From Actinophytocola algeriensis (GTDB taxonomy: Bacteria > Actinomycetota > Actinomycetes > Mycobacteriales > Pseudonocardiaceae), in contig NZ_JACHJQ010000001.1 in the NCBI RefSeq assembly GCF_014203735.1, positions 917,269 to 981,268 on the forward strand: 64,000 bases of DNA, read 5' to 3'. The notes beneath the pieces are model-generated. The model was given only the letters and a program-made list of their open reading frames with translations, did no database searches and was not told the origin of the DNA. This document shows positions 43,448-51,355 of the stretch, piece after piece; positions within the stretch are counted from its first letter, which is position 1, and each line of letters opens with the position of its first letter. The translations under genes and the position numbers were made by a program.

Positions 43448-45418
43448 ATGGCGACCACCACGTACACGGTCGCGGTCGGCGAGAACTGGCCGGAACTGGT
43501 GGCGTGGGGGCCGACAGGAGTCGAGGACGGGCCCTCGCCGCTGGCCAACCACGGCCGGGTGCACTTCATCACCGAGGCGGACGCGGCACCGGTCGAGTAC
43601 GCACCCCGTGGCACGCGGCCGTTCTCCGGCGCCGACCTCGTGCTGGCAGAGGACTCCTGGTGGCGGTTCGCGGACGCCACCGACGACCGTCTGACCTATG
43701 TGGACGGCGTGACCGGCGTGGAAGTCGTGCTGTGCTACGAGCCGGTGCCGGACACCGACGTGCTGCTGCGGTGGGTCGAGCTGACCAACCGCGGTGACGC
43801 GCCCCTGTCCGTCGAACGGTTCGGCTCGGCCGGGTTCTGCGTGCCCACGAACGGTGCCCGCCTCACGTTCCTCTCTGGACAGTGGGCGCAGGAGTTCCAG
43901 CGCCAGACGGTGAACCTGCCCGCGGGCAGGTTCCGCATCGGCAGCCGCTACGGCGTGCCCGGCCACAACTACGCGCCCTGGCTCGCCGTGCAGGACGCGA
44001 CCGGTGGTCAGGCGTGGGGCCTCTCGCTGGCGTGGCCCGGTTCGTGGGAGATCGACGCCGAGGTCGACCCGACCGGCATGACCCGCGTCCGCGCAGGCCG
44101 CCTGCCACACCCGGGTCCGCTGGTCGTCGACCCCGGCGCCACCTTGACCTCCCCGAAGGCGGCGCTCGCCTACAGCGCGGAAGGACTCGACGGCCTCGCC
44201 CGCGTGTGGCACGCCTACGAGCGCGTGATCACCCGGCAGCGCACCAGGCCGGTGCTCTACAACTCCTGGGAGGCAACGGGTTTCGACGTCGACGCGGCCG
44301 GCCAGCTCGCGCTGGCGAAGGTCGCGGCGGACGTCGGCGCCGAGCTGTTCGTGGTCGACGACGGCTGGTTCACCGGCCGCCACGACGACACCGGTGGTCT
44401 CGGCGACTGGACCCCCGACGAGTCCGCGTTCCCCGGCGGGTTCGGCGGGTTCGTCGACGACGTCCGCGCGCTCGGCCTGGACTTCGGGCTGTGGGTGGAA
44501 CCCGAGTCGGTGAGTCCGAAGTCGCGGCTCTACGCCGAGCACCCCGACTGGGTGTACCGGGTCGACGGCCGCCCGCTCACGTTGATCCGCAACCAGCTGC
44601 TGCTGAACCTCGGCCGCGAGGACGTGCTGGAGTTCGTGTGGTCGATGCTCGACCGGCTGCTGAGCAGCCATCCCATCAGCTACCTGAAGTGGGACATGAA
44701 CCGCCCGGCGACCCCGCGCGGGCCCGGCGTGTCCGATCTGGACGGTGCGCACGTCCGCAACTACCTGGAGGTGCTGACACGGCTGCGGGCCGCGCACCCG
44801 GACGTGCTCGTCGAGGCGTGCGCGGGTGGCGGCGGCCGGACCGACCTCGCGACGATCGCGTTGTCGGACGTGGTGTGGCCCAGCGACAACACCGCGCCGC
44901 TCGACCGGTTGTCCGTGCAGGACGGGTTCCTGCTCGCGCACGCCCCGCACCTGATGAGCAGCTGGGTCACCGACGCGCCGGGGATCTTCGACGCGCGGCC
45001 GCGGTCGCTGCGGTTCCGGTTCGTGCTCGCGATGGCGGGTGTGCTGGGCATCGGCGCGGACGTGTCGCGGTGGACGGCCGCGCAACGAGATGAAGCAAGG
45101 GACCTCGTGGCGCGCTACAAGGAGATCCGCGAGGTCGTCCACACCGGTGAGGTGCACCGGCTGCCGGACGCCGTGCAGTACGTGACACCGGAGACGACCG
45201 TGGTGCTGGCGTGGAACACCGGCGCACTGCCCGGCATCCCGGAGGTGCCGGGCCGCCCGGTTCGCCTGCCGTTGACGGGATTGTCGACAGGTTCCCATGT
45301 GGACAGGGAGTCAGGCGCGCGGTACTCCGCCGCGCACCTGACCCACGTCGGCCTGCCCGTGCACTGGACGCGGGACCACGACGCGGACGTCGTGGTGCTC
45401 GACCATGTCGCTACCTGA
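43448..45418 (+). CDS. GH36 alpha-galactosidase
   Basis: A 656-residue cytoplasmic enzyme without signal peptide. Domains: N-terminal beta-sandwich, central TIM barrel, C-terminal beta domain. The nucleophile Asp is in YLKWDMNRP (about residue 416) and the acid/base Asp in WPSDNTAPLDR (about 480), as in GH36; FGLWVEPESVSP also fits. It hydrolyses alpha-galactosides imported by the adjacent transporter. ATG 43448 is chosen; GTG 43397 would add residues encoded by the repeat element. It is convergent with the lactonase gene (8-bp overlap). Confidence 0.93.
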   Translation: MATTTYTVAVGENWPELVAWGPTGVEDGPSPLANHGRVHFITEADAAPVEYAPRGTRPFSGADLVLAEDSWWRFADATDDRLTYVDGVTGVEVVLCYEPVPDTDVLLRWVELTNRGDAPLSVERFGSAGFCVPTNGARLTFLSGQWAQEFQRQTVNLPAGRFRIGSRYGVPGHNYAPWLAVQDATGGQAWGLSLAWPGSWEIDAEVDPTGMTRVRAGRLPHPGPLVVDPGATLTSPKAALAYSAEGLDGLARVWHAYERVITRQRTRPVLYNSWEATGFDVDAAGQLALAKVAADVGAELFVVDDGWFTGRHDDTGGLGDWTPDESAFPGGFGGFVDDVRALGLDFGLWVEPESVSPKSRLYAEHPDWVYRVDGRPLTLIRNQLLLNLGREDVLEFVWSMLDRLLSSHPISYLKWDMNRPATPRGPGVSDLDGAHVRNYLEVLTRLRAAHPDVLVEACAGGGGRTDLATIALSDVVWPSDNTAPLDRLSVQDGFLLAHAPHLMSSWVTDAPGIFDARPRSLRFRFVLAMAGVLGIGADVSRWTAAQRDEARDLVARYKEIREVVHTGEVHRLPDAVQYVTPETTVVLAWNTGALPGIPEVPGRPVRLPLTGLSTGSHVDRESGARYSAAHLTHVGLPVHWTRDHDADVVVLDHVAT

Positions 45419-46391
45419 CGAGCACGCAGGTCGGCGTCCCCGTGGGATAGCTGACCTGCTCGCCGCCGCCCACCGGGAACGCCACGAGCGCGTCGCCCTT
45501 CTGCGCGGCCACGTACACGGTCCCGCCGGCGATCGCGAAGTGGCGCGGGAACGCGCCGCTCGGGTGGTCGGCCAGCGCGACCGGCTTCTCGCCGGAGATG
45601 TCGAACTCCGTGACGACGTCCGGGTTCCGGTTCGACAGGTACAGCTTCTCGCCGCGGATCTCCAGGTGCGCCACCCAGTTCGGCTCGTCGCCCGTCCACG
45701 GCTCCGTGGTCGCGGCCACGACGGTGACCGGCTCGAACGACCCGGGCATGGTCTCCCGCACCACGACCAGCGTGCCCGCGACCTCGCCCGCCACGTACGC
45801 GAGGTCGCTGCCGGGCTTGCGGTGCAGCTGGCGCGGCCCGGTGCCCGGCGGCATCGCCGAGATCGACAGCGGGTCGAGCTTGCCGTTCTCCGCCAGTTCG
45901 TAGCCGCGGATCTCGTCGGTGCCGAGGTCGACGACGTTCACGATCCGGTCCCGCACGACCGCCATGTGGACGTGCGCGGCCTCCTGCCGTTCGGGGTGCG
46001 GGCCGCTGCCCTCGTGGCGGACCAGGTCCGTCTGCCCGGTGATCGTGCCGTCCTCGGCCAGCGCGAACACCGACAGGCTGCCGCTGGAGTAGTTGCTGCA
46101 CAACAGGTGCCGCGCGTCGGCCGACACCACAAGGTGGCACGGGTCCGCGCCGCCGGAGGAGATCGTGCCGAGCACCTCGAGGTCCGTCGAGACCGTCGTG
46201 ATCTCGCCGTCGCCCAGCTCGTTCGTCGCGTAGACGACGGGTGCGCTCGGATGCGCGGTCAGCCACGACGGCGACGCCAGCTCCAGCGTGCGGTCGGGGG
46301 TGAGCGCACCGTCCGGCGAGCGGCGGAACGTGCTGATCCCGGCGCCGTTGCCGCCGGTGGCCGCTGTGTAACTGCCAACCCAGACATCCAT
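45411..46391 (-). CDS. Lactonase family (7-bladed propeller) protein
   Basis: A 326-residue beta-propeller of the lactonase family (6-phosphogluconolactonase Pgl type) with repeated blades, for example YATNELGDGEITTV, HLLCSNYSSGSLSVF, RHFAIAGGTVYVAAQKG. PCHLVVSADARHLLCSNY and GSGPHPERQEAAHVH hold conserved His residues. In this locus it probably opens galactono-lactone, between the SDR dehydrogenase and galactonate dehydratase. ATG 46391 has TACGGT six bases upstream. Divergent from the GH27 gene, with the shared operator between. Confidence 0.85.
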   Translation of the reverse strand: MDVWVGSYTAATGGNGAGISTFRRSPDGALTPDRTLELASPSWLTAHPSAPVVYATNELGDGEITTVSTDLEVLGTISSGGADPCHLVVSADARHLLCSNYSSGSLSVFALAEDGTITGQTDLVRHEGSGPHPERQEAAHVHMAVVRDRIVNVVDLGTDEIRGYELAENGKLDPLSISAMPPGTGPRQLHRKPGSDLAYVAGEVAGTLVVVRETMPGSFEPVTVVAATTEPWTGDEPNWVAHLEIRGEKLYLSNRNPDVVTEFDISGEKPVALADHPSGAFPRHFAIAGGTVYVAAQKGDALVAFPVGGGEQVSYPTGTPTCVLVR

Positions 46392-46397
46392 GCGGTC

Positions 46398-46403
46398 ACC
46401 GTA
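46398..46403 (-). promoter_or_regulatory. -10 element TACGGT of the lactonase promoter
   Basis: On the minus strand TACGGT lies six bases before the ATG at 46391, suggesting leaderless transcription. The GntR operator falls over the expected -35 position. Confidence 0.4.
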
Positions 46404-46424
46404 TCCCATCGACGAAACATCAAC

Positions 46425-46437
46425 TCGTAATTTAGTA
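46425..46437. promoter_or_regulatory. Second GntR-type operator (TCGTAATTTAGTA)
   Basis: It matches the 40205-40217 site at 11 of 13 positions when read on the appropriate strand. It sits between the divergent lactonase and GH27 genes and would control both. Confidence 0.65.
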
Positions 46438-46465
46438 TTTATTCAACCGACGAAAGGTGTTCGGC

Positions 46466-48586
46466 ATGCCAAGACCCCTGCTGACCGTGGCTGCTGTCGC
46501 CCTCACCCTCGCCGCGACCGTCGCCTCCCCGGTGGCCGCCGCCGCGCCCCGCGCGCCGATCGAGCACGCGGGGTTGGACCAGGGTGCACCGACGTACTAC
46601 GACTCGGGCGCCGCCCGCACCCCGTACATGGGCTGGAACTCCTACTTCGCCGTCGGCGCCGCGTCCGAGGAGAAGGTGCTGGGCGTGGCCGACTTCCTGG
46701 TCTCCAGTGGTCTCGCGAAGGCCGGCTACGACATCGTGTGGATCGACGGTGGCTGGAACGCCAACCCGCCGCGCGACGGCGCTGGGCGGCTCGTGCCCGA
46801 CCCGGCCCGCTTCCCGTCCGGGTTCCACGCGCTCGTGGACACGTTGCACGCCAAGGGGCTCCGCGCGGGCATCTACACCGACGCGGGTGCCTGGGACGGC
46901 GTGAACTGCGCGGCAGGCAGCGGCGGTGGCTACTACGAGGCCGACGCGAAGCAGTTCGCCGACTGGGAGTTCGACGCCATCAAGATCGACTTCCTGTGCG
47001 GGATCGCGCAGAACATGGACCCGGCCGTCGCCTTCACCCAGTTCAGCGCCGCCGTGCGGAAGGCGGGCCGCACGATGATCCTGAACCTGTGCAACCCGGT
47101 CACCGACGAGTGGGGCGTGCCGCACGGCCCGCACCAGGTGGCGGGCATCGCCTACACCTACGGCCCGCGCGTCGGCGACTCCTGGCGCACCAGCACGGAC
47201 GTCGCGTTCGGCACGCCGTACGAGGGCATCTGGCGCGACGTGCTCCGCAACATGGACCGCAACGCCGCCCACCCGGGTGCGCAGGGGCCGGGGCACTACA
47301 ACGACCCCGACTACCTCATCCCCATGCGGAAGACCGAGCAGGGCACCTACGAGCTGAACGAGGAGGAGTCGACCACCCAGCTCGTCATGTGGTCGGTCAT
47401 GGCCTCGCCGCTCATCATCGGGTCGGACCCGCGCACGCTGCCGCAGTCGATGATCGACACCCTGAAGAACCCGGAGATCATCGCCGTCGACCAGGATCCC
47501 CTTGCCGTGCAGGGGGTCCGGATCGCCTCGGCAGGCGCCACGGACGTGTACAGCAAGGTCCTGTCCCGTGACGGCGAGCGGGCCGTGGTGCTGCTGAACC
47601 GCGGCGAGGCGCCGACCGAGATGACCGTGAACTTCGCCGACGCGGGCCTTCACGGCACGGTCGCGGTGCGGGACCTCCGGGCCCGGGCCGACCGCGGCAC
47701 CGCGACGGACTCCTACACGACCACGGTGCCCGCGCACGGCACCGCGTTCCTGAAGCTGCGCGGCGAGACGCTGGTGCCGGGCACGGACCTCGGCGGCGAC
47801 ACGTCGGCCAGCCCGGCGCTGGTGCGGTGGGACGACAGCAGTGCCGCGGTGTTCGCCCGCGGCGCGGACGGCGCGCTGCGGCAGAGGTCCATGGTGGACG
47901 GTCAGTGGCGGAACTGGACCACGCTCGGTGGCCCCAAGGGCGGCAAGATCCTCGGCCAGCCCGCCGCGTTCGCGAGCCCCGGCCGGATCGACCTGTTCGT
48001 CCGCGGCACCGACAACGCCGCCTACCAGCGGACGCTCACGAACAACCGGTGGGGCGGCTGGCGCTCGCTCGGCGGCACGCTCACCGACTCGGTGTCGGTC
48101 GCGTTCACCGGGCCCGATCAGTGGACCCTCTTCGGACGCGGTGGCGACGGTCGCGTGTGGACCAGGGAGCGCACGTCCGGCTGGACCTCGATCGGGTCGC
48201 CGGACAACCTGCCGGTCTACGGCCGTCCCGGCGCGGCGACGGTCAGCGCGGGCACGTTCGTCTCGGTCCGCCACCAGGACGACTCCGTGTGGTACCGGCA
48301 GAAGACCGCGAACGGCTGGTCGGCGTGGACCTCGCTCGGCGGCGTGATCAGCGGCAGCCCGACGCTCGTCGAGAGCGCGGACCGCGTGTACCTGTTCGCG
48401 CGCGGCAGCGACTACACGCTCTGGCAGCAGAACTTCGCCGACGGTACGTGGGGTGGCTGGTTCAAGCGCGACCAGTACGCCAGCAACAGCATCGTCGGCG
48501 CGGTCGGTGCCGCGGAGGGTGAGAACGGGTCGGCGTGGATCGCCGTGCGCGGTCCGGACGACGGAGTTCATCAGGTGGTTGTGTGA
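46466..48586 (+). CDS. Secreted GH27 alpha-galactosidase with C-terminal beta-propeller lectin-like domain
   Basis: A 706-residue precursor: signal peptide (PLLTVAAVALTLAATVASP), GH27 TIM barrel, C-terminal beta domain, then about 270 residues of repeated blades of PLL type (FARGADGALRQRSMVDGQWR, FVRGTDNAAYQRTLTNN, FGRGGDGRVWTRERTSGW, VRHQDDSVWYRQKTANGW, FARGSDYTLWQQNFADGTW). Catalytic Asp in AIKIDFLCG (about residue 175) and RTSTDVAF (about 245). It removes terminal alpha-galactose outside the cell; the propeller probably binds sugars or the cell wall. ATG 46466 has GAAAGG upstream. Confidence 0.93.
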   Translation: MPRPLLTVAAVALTLAATVASPVAAAAPRAPIEHAGLDQGAPTYYDSGAARTPYMGWNSYFAVGAASEEKVLGVADFLVSSGLAKAGYDIVWIDGGWNANPPRDGAGRLVPDPARFPSGFHALVDTLHAKGLRAGIYTDAGAWDGVNCAAGSGGGYYEADAKQFADWEFDAIKIDFLCGIAQNMDPAVAFTQFSAAVRKAGRTMILNLCNPVTDEWGVPHGPHQVAGIAYTYGPRVGDSWRTSTDVAFGTPYEGIWRDVLRNMDRNAAHPGAQGPGHYNDPDYLIPMRKTEQGTYELNEEESTTQLVMWSVMASPLIIGSDPRTLPQSMIDTLKNPEIIAVDQDPLAVQGVRIASAGATDVYSKVLSRDGERAVVLLNRGEAPTEMTVNFADAGLHGTVAVRDLRARADRGTATDSYTTTVPAHGTAFLKLRGETLVPGTDLGGDTSASPALVRWDDSSAAVFARGADGALRQRSMVDGQWRNWTTLGGPKGGKILGQPAAFASPGRIDLFVRGTDNAAYQRTLTNNRWGGWRSLGGTLTDSVSVAFTGPDQWTLFGRGGDGRVWTRERTSGWTSIGSPDNLPVYGRPGAATVSAGTFVSVRHQDDSVWYRQKTANGWSAWTSLGGVISGSPTLVESADRVYLFARGSDYTLWQQNFADGTWGGWFKRDQYASNSIVGAVGAAEGENGSAWIAVRGPDDGVHQVVV

Positions 48587-48605
48587 ACGGAGCTTGCGGA
48601 GTGAA
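48582..48605 (+). repeat. Intercistronic repeat element, copy D (GH27-SDR, short)
   Basis: TGTGAACGGAGCTTGCGGAG followed by TGAA matches the left part of copies A and B only. It overlaps the GH27 stop and carries GGAG, which can serve as the Shine-Dalgarno of the SDR gene. Confidence 0.6.
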
Positions 48606-48608
48606 CCC

Positions 48609-49310
48609 TTGACGCAGCGGAAGTGTGCGGTGGTGACGGGCGCGGCGGCCGGGATCGGCGCCGCGACCGTCACCAGGCTGGTCGCCGACGGCTACGAGGT
48701 CGTCGGTGTGGACATCGCCGATCTGGCACCCGCCGGGCACGTGCATCCGGTGGTCGGCGACGTGTCCGATGAGGACACCTGGCGGTCCGTCGTGGACAGC
48801 GCGGCTCCGTTCGGTGGTGTGACCGCGTTGGTGAGCAACGCGTTCGCGGTCACCGTGAAGCCGTTGCACGAGCAGGACCGGGCCACGTGGGACCGGCAGC
48901 TGGCGGTGAACCTGTCGGCCGCCTACCTCGGGTTCCGGGCCTGTCTGCCGACCTTGCGGGCCGCCGTGCTGGTGTCGTCGGTGCACGCGAAGTTCGGGCT
49001 GCCGGGGCATCCGGCGTACGCGGCGACCAAGGGCGCGCTGGTGTCGCTCGCCCGGCAGCTCGCCGTGGAGTACGCGCCGGAGGTGCGGGTCAACGCGGTC
49101 CTGCCGGGGCCGGTGCTGACCGCCGCGTGGGACCACGTCAGCGGACCGGACCGGGAACGCAGCGCCCGCGCCACCCCCTCGGGGCGGCTCGGGGACCCGG
49201 CCGAGGTCGCGTCGGCCATCGCGTTCCTGCTGTCGGACGCGGCGTCCTTCGTGACCGGCGCGGAACTGCTCGTCGACGGGGGCTGGTCGGCGGCGAAGGA
49301 CTCGTCCTGA
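48609..49310 (+). CDS. Short-chain dehydrogenase/reductase, probable galactose (or related aldose) dehydrogenase
   Basis: A 233-residue classical SDR: NAD(P) motif VVTGAAAGIGAATV, catalytic Ser in VLVSSVHAKFG, YAATKGALVSLARQL with Tyr-x3-Lys, and C-terminal VTGAELLVDGGW. TTG 48609 is preferred because GGAG from the repeat element lies seven bases upstream and the sequence starts TQRKCAVVTGAA. In the order SDR, galactonate dehydratase and a nearby lactonase it fits oxidation of D-galactose to galactono-lactone; other SDR substrates are possible. Confidence 0.8.
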   Translation: MTQRKCAVVTGAAAGIGAATVTRLVADGYEVVGVDIADLAPAGHVHPVVGDVSDEDTWRSVVDSAAPFGGVTALVSNAFAVTVKPLHEQDRATWDRQLAVNLSAAYLGFRACLPTLRAAVLVSSVHAKFGLPGHPAYAATKGALVSLARQLAVEYAPEVRVNAVLPGPVLTAAWDHVSGPDRERSARATPSGRLGDPAEVASAIAFLLSDAASFVTGAELLVDGGWSAAKDSS

Positions 49311-49322
49311 GGGGGACATCCC

Positions 49323-50474
49323 ATGAAGATCACGAACATCGAAACGTTCCTGGTGCCGCCGAGATGGCTGTTCCTCAAGGTCTCGACGGACGAGGGGATC
49401 GCGGGCTGGGGGGAGCCGGTCGTCGAGGGCCGGGCCGAGACCGTGCGTGCGGCCGTGCACGAGATGGCCGACCTGGTCCTCGGGCAGGACCCGCTGCGCA
49501 TCGAGGACCACTGGCAGGTGCTGCGGCGCGCCGGTTTCTACCGCGGTGGGCCGGTGCTCTCCAGCGCGTTGTCCGGGTTCGACCACGCGTTGTGGGACAT
49601 CGCGGGCAAGGTCCGGCAGGCGCCGGCGCACGAGCTGCTCGGCGGTCCGGTGCGGGACAAGGTGCGGGTGTACTCGTGGGTCGGCGGCGACCGGCCGCAC
49701 GGCATCCACGCGGCGGTGTCCGCGCAGGTCGCGGCCGGGTTCACCGCGGTGAAGATGAATGTGGCAGGCCCGATGAACGCGATCGCGTCGCCCGGGGAGG
49801 CGGCCGCCGCGCTCGACCGGGCCCGGGAGGCACGGGACGCGCTCGGGCCGGACCGGGACCTCGCCATCGACTTCCACGGCCGCGTCTCGCCCGCGATGGC
49901 GCGGCGGCTGGTGCGGCTGCTCGAAGAGGTCCAGCCGATGTTCGTGGAGGAGCCGATCCCGCCGGAGCTGAAGGGCCCCGCGCTCGAGTCGGTCGTCAGG
50001 GCGTCGACGCTGCCGATCGCGCTCGGCGAGCGGCTGTACTCGCGGTGGGACTTCAAACCCGTGCTCGACGCGGGTGTCGCGGTGGTGCAGCCCGACCCGG
50101 CGCACGCGGGCGGGATCTCGGAGCTGCGGCGGATCGCGGCGCTCGCCGAGGTGTACGGCGCCGCCCTCGCGCCACACTGTCCACTCGGGCCGATCGCACT
50201 GGCGGCGAGCCTCCAGGTCGCGTTCGCGACGCCGAACTTCCTGATCCAGGAACAGAGTCTCGGCATGCAGTACCACGACGGCGGCGCCGAGCTGGACAGC
50301 TACCTCGTCGACACGTCGCCTTTCGCCTTCGTCGACGGGTATGTCGCGCGGCCGACCGGGCCGGGGCTGGGCATCGAGGTCGACGAGGCCGCGGTCCGGG
50401 CAGCGGACGCGGTGGGCCACGCGTGGCGGGCACCGGTGTGGCGGCACGACGACGGGGGCCTGGCGGAGTGGTGA
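49323..50474 (+). CDS. dgoD: D-galactonate dehydratase
   Basis: A 383-residue enolase-superfamily enzyme converting galactonate to 2-keto-3-deoxy-galactonate. It starts MKITNIETFLVPPRWLFLKV, like E. coli DgoD, with WGEPVVEGRAETV, RVYSWVGGDRP, the metal ligands in AIDFHGRVSP, FVEEPIPPE and LGERLYSRWDF, catalytic His in APHCPLGPIALAA, and ending WRHDDGGLAEW. This defines the locus as an oxidative galactose pathway. ATG has GGGGGA upstream; the stop overlaps the next GTG. Confidence 0.94.
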   Translation: MKITNIETFLVPPRWLFLKVSTDEGIAGWGEPVVEGRAETVRAAVHEMADLVLGQDPLRIEDHWQVLRRAGFYRGGPVLSSALSGFDHALWDIAGKVRQAPAHELLGGPVRDKVRVYSWVGGDRPHGIHAAVSAQVAAGFTAVKMNVAGPMNAIASPGEAAAALDRAREARDALGPDRDLAIDFHGRVSPAMARRLVRLLEEVQPMFVEEPIPPELKGPALESVVRASTLPIALGERLYSRWDFKPVLDAGVAVVQPDPAHAGGISELRRIAALAEVYGAALAPHCPLGPIALAASLQVAFATPNFLIQEQSLGMQYHDGGAELDSYLVDTSPFAFVDGYVARPTGPGLGIEVDEAAVRAADAVGHAWRAPVWRHDDGGLAEW

Positions 50475-51355
50475 CCTGGCTCGACAACGGTGCCGTGCGC
50501 CTGGGGTTCGTGCCCGCGCTCGGCGGCCGCCTGCTGTCGTTCCGCTACCGGGACACGGAACTGCTGTGGCGCAATCGGTTGCTCCTCGACGACGACCTCG
50601 CACCCGTCGGCGAGCACGTGCTCGCGCCGAACCACGGGCGGATGGGGGACTGGGTCAACTACGGCGGAGACAAGACCTGGCCCGCGCCGCAGGGCTGGGA
50701 CGGGCCGGACCAGTGGGCGGGCCCGCCGGACCGGGTGCTGGACTCCGGCCCGTACACGGTGGACCTCACCGACGGCGTGACCATGACCTCCGGCGCCGAC
50801 CCACGCACCGGGTTGCGACTGACCCGCCGGTTTTCCCTGTCCAGCAACGGTTATGTGCTCAACCTGACAGCTGTCAACCTCAGTCGCCGGCCGGTGCGGT
50901 GGGCGCTGTGGAACGTCACGCAGTTCCCCGGGGGCGGCGACGTGCACGTGGCGCTGCGGGACCACCCGGACCCGGTCGTCGACCTCGTCGCGGGCACCGG
51001 CAACCCGCGCTGGTCCCGGGTGGGCTCCCGGGCGCTCGTGCCCGCGCAGGACGTGGTCGGCAAGCTCGGCTTCCCCGGCGCCGCCGGGACGCTGTCCTAC
51101 GAGCGGGACGACCTGCGGACCACGTTCACGTTCGACGTCGACCCCGCCGCCACCTACCCGGACCTCGGTTCCCCGGTCGAGGTGTGGCTCGAACACCCCC
51201 TGCCGGAACCCCTTGCCGCGCTGGGCGGGCTCGACCCGCCTGCGCACATCGTCGAGTGCGAGGTGCTCGGTCCGCTGACCGACCTCGCACCCGGCGCCCG
51301 CACGTCTCTCCGAATCACCGTCGCTGTTGATGTCACTGTCGAGGAGCTTGGATGA
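50471..51355 (+). CDS. DUF4380 (aldose-epimerase-like) protein
   Basis: A 294-residue protein probably of a beta-sandwich fold like galactose mutarotase: VRLGFVPALGGRLLSFRYRD, GRMGDWVNYGGDKTWPAPQ, PVRWALWNVTQF. No signal peptide. GTG 50471 overlaps the dgoD stop (GTGA) and its own stop overlaps the GH95 ATG (ATGA), so it is translationally coupled to both. Anomer conversion or sugar binding is possible; the catalytic residues of true mutarotases are not obvious. Confidence 0.78.
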   Translation: MTWLDNGAVRLGFVPALGGRLLSFRYRDTELLWRNRLLLDDDLAPVGEHVLAPNHGRMGDWVNYGGDKTWPAPQGWDGPDQWAGPPDRVLDSGPYTVDLTDGVTMTSGADPRTGLRLTRRFSLSSNGYVLNLTAVNLSRRPVRWALWNVTQFPGGGDVHVALRDHPDPVVDLVAGTGNPRWSRVGSRALVPAQDVVGKLGFPGAAGTLSYERDDLRTTFTFDVDPAATYPDLGSPVEVWLEHPLPEPLAALGGLDPPAHIVECEVLGPLTDLAPGARTSLRITVAVDVTVEELG

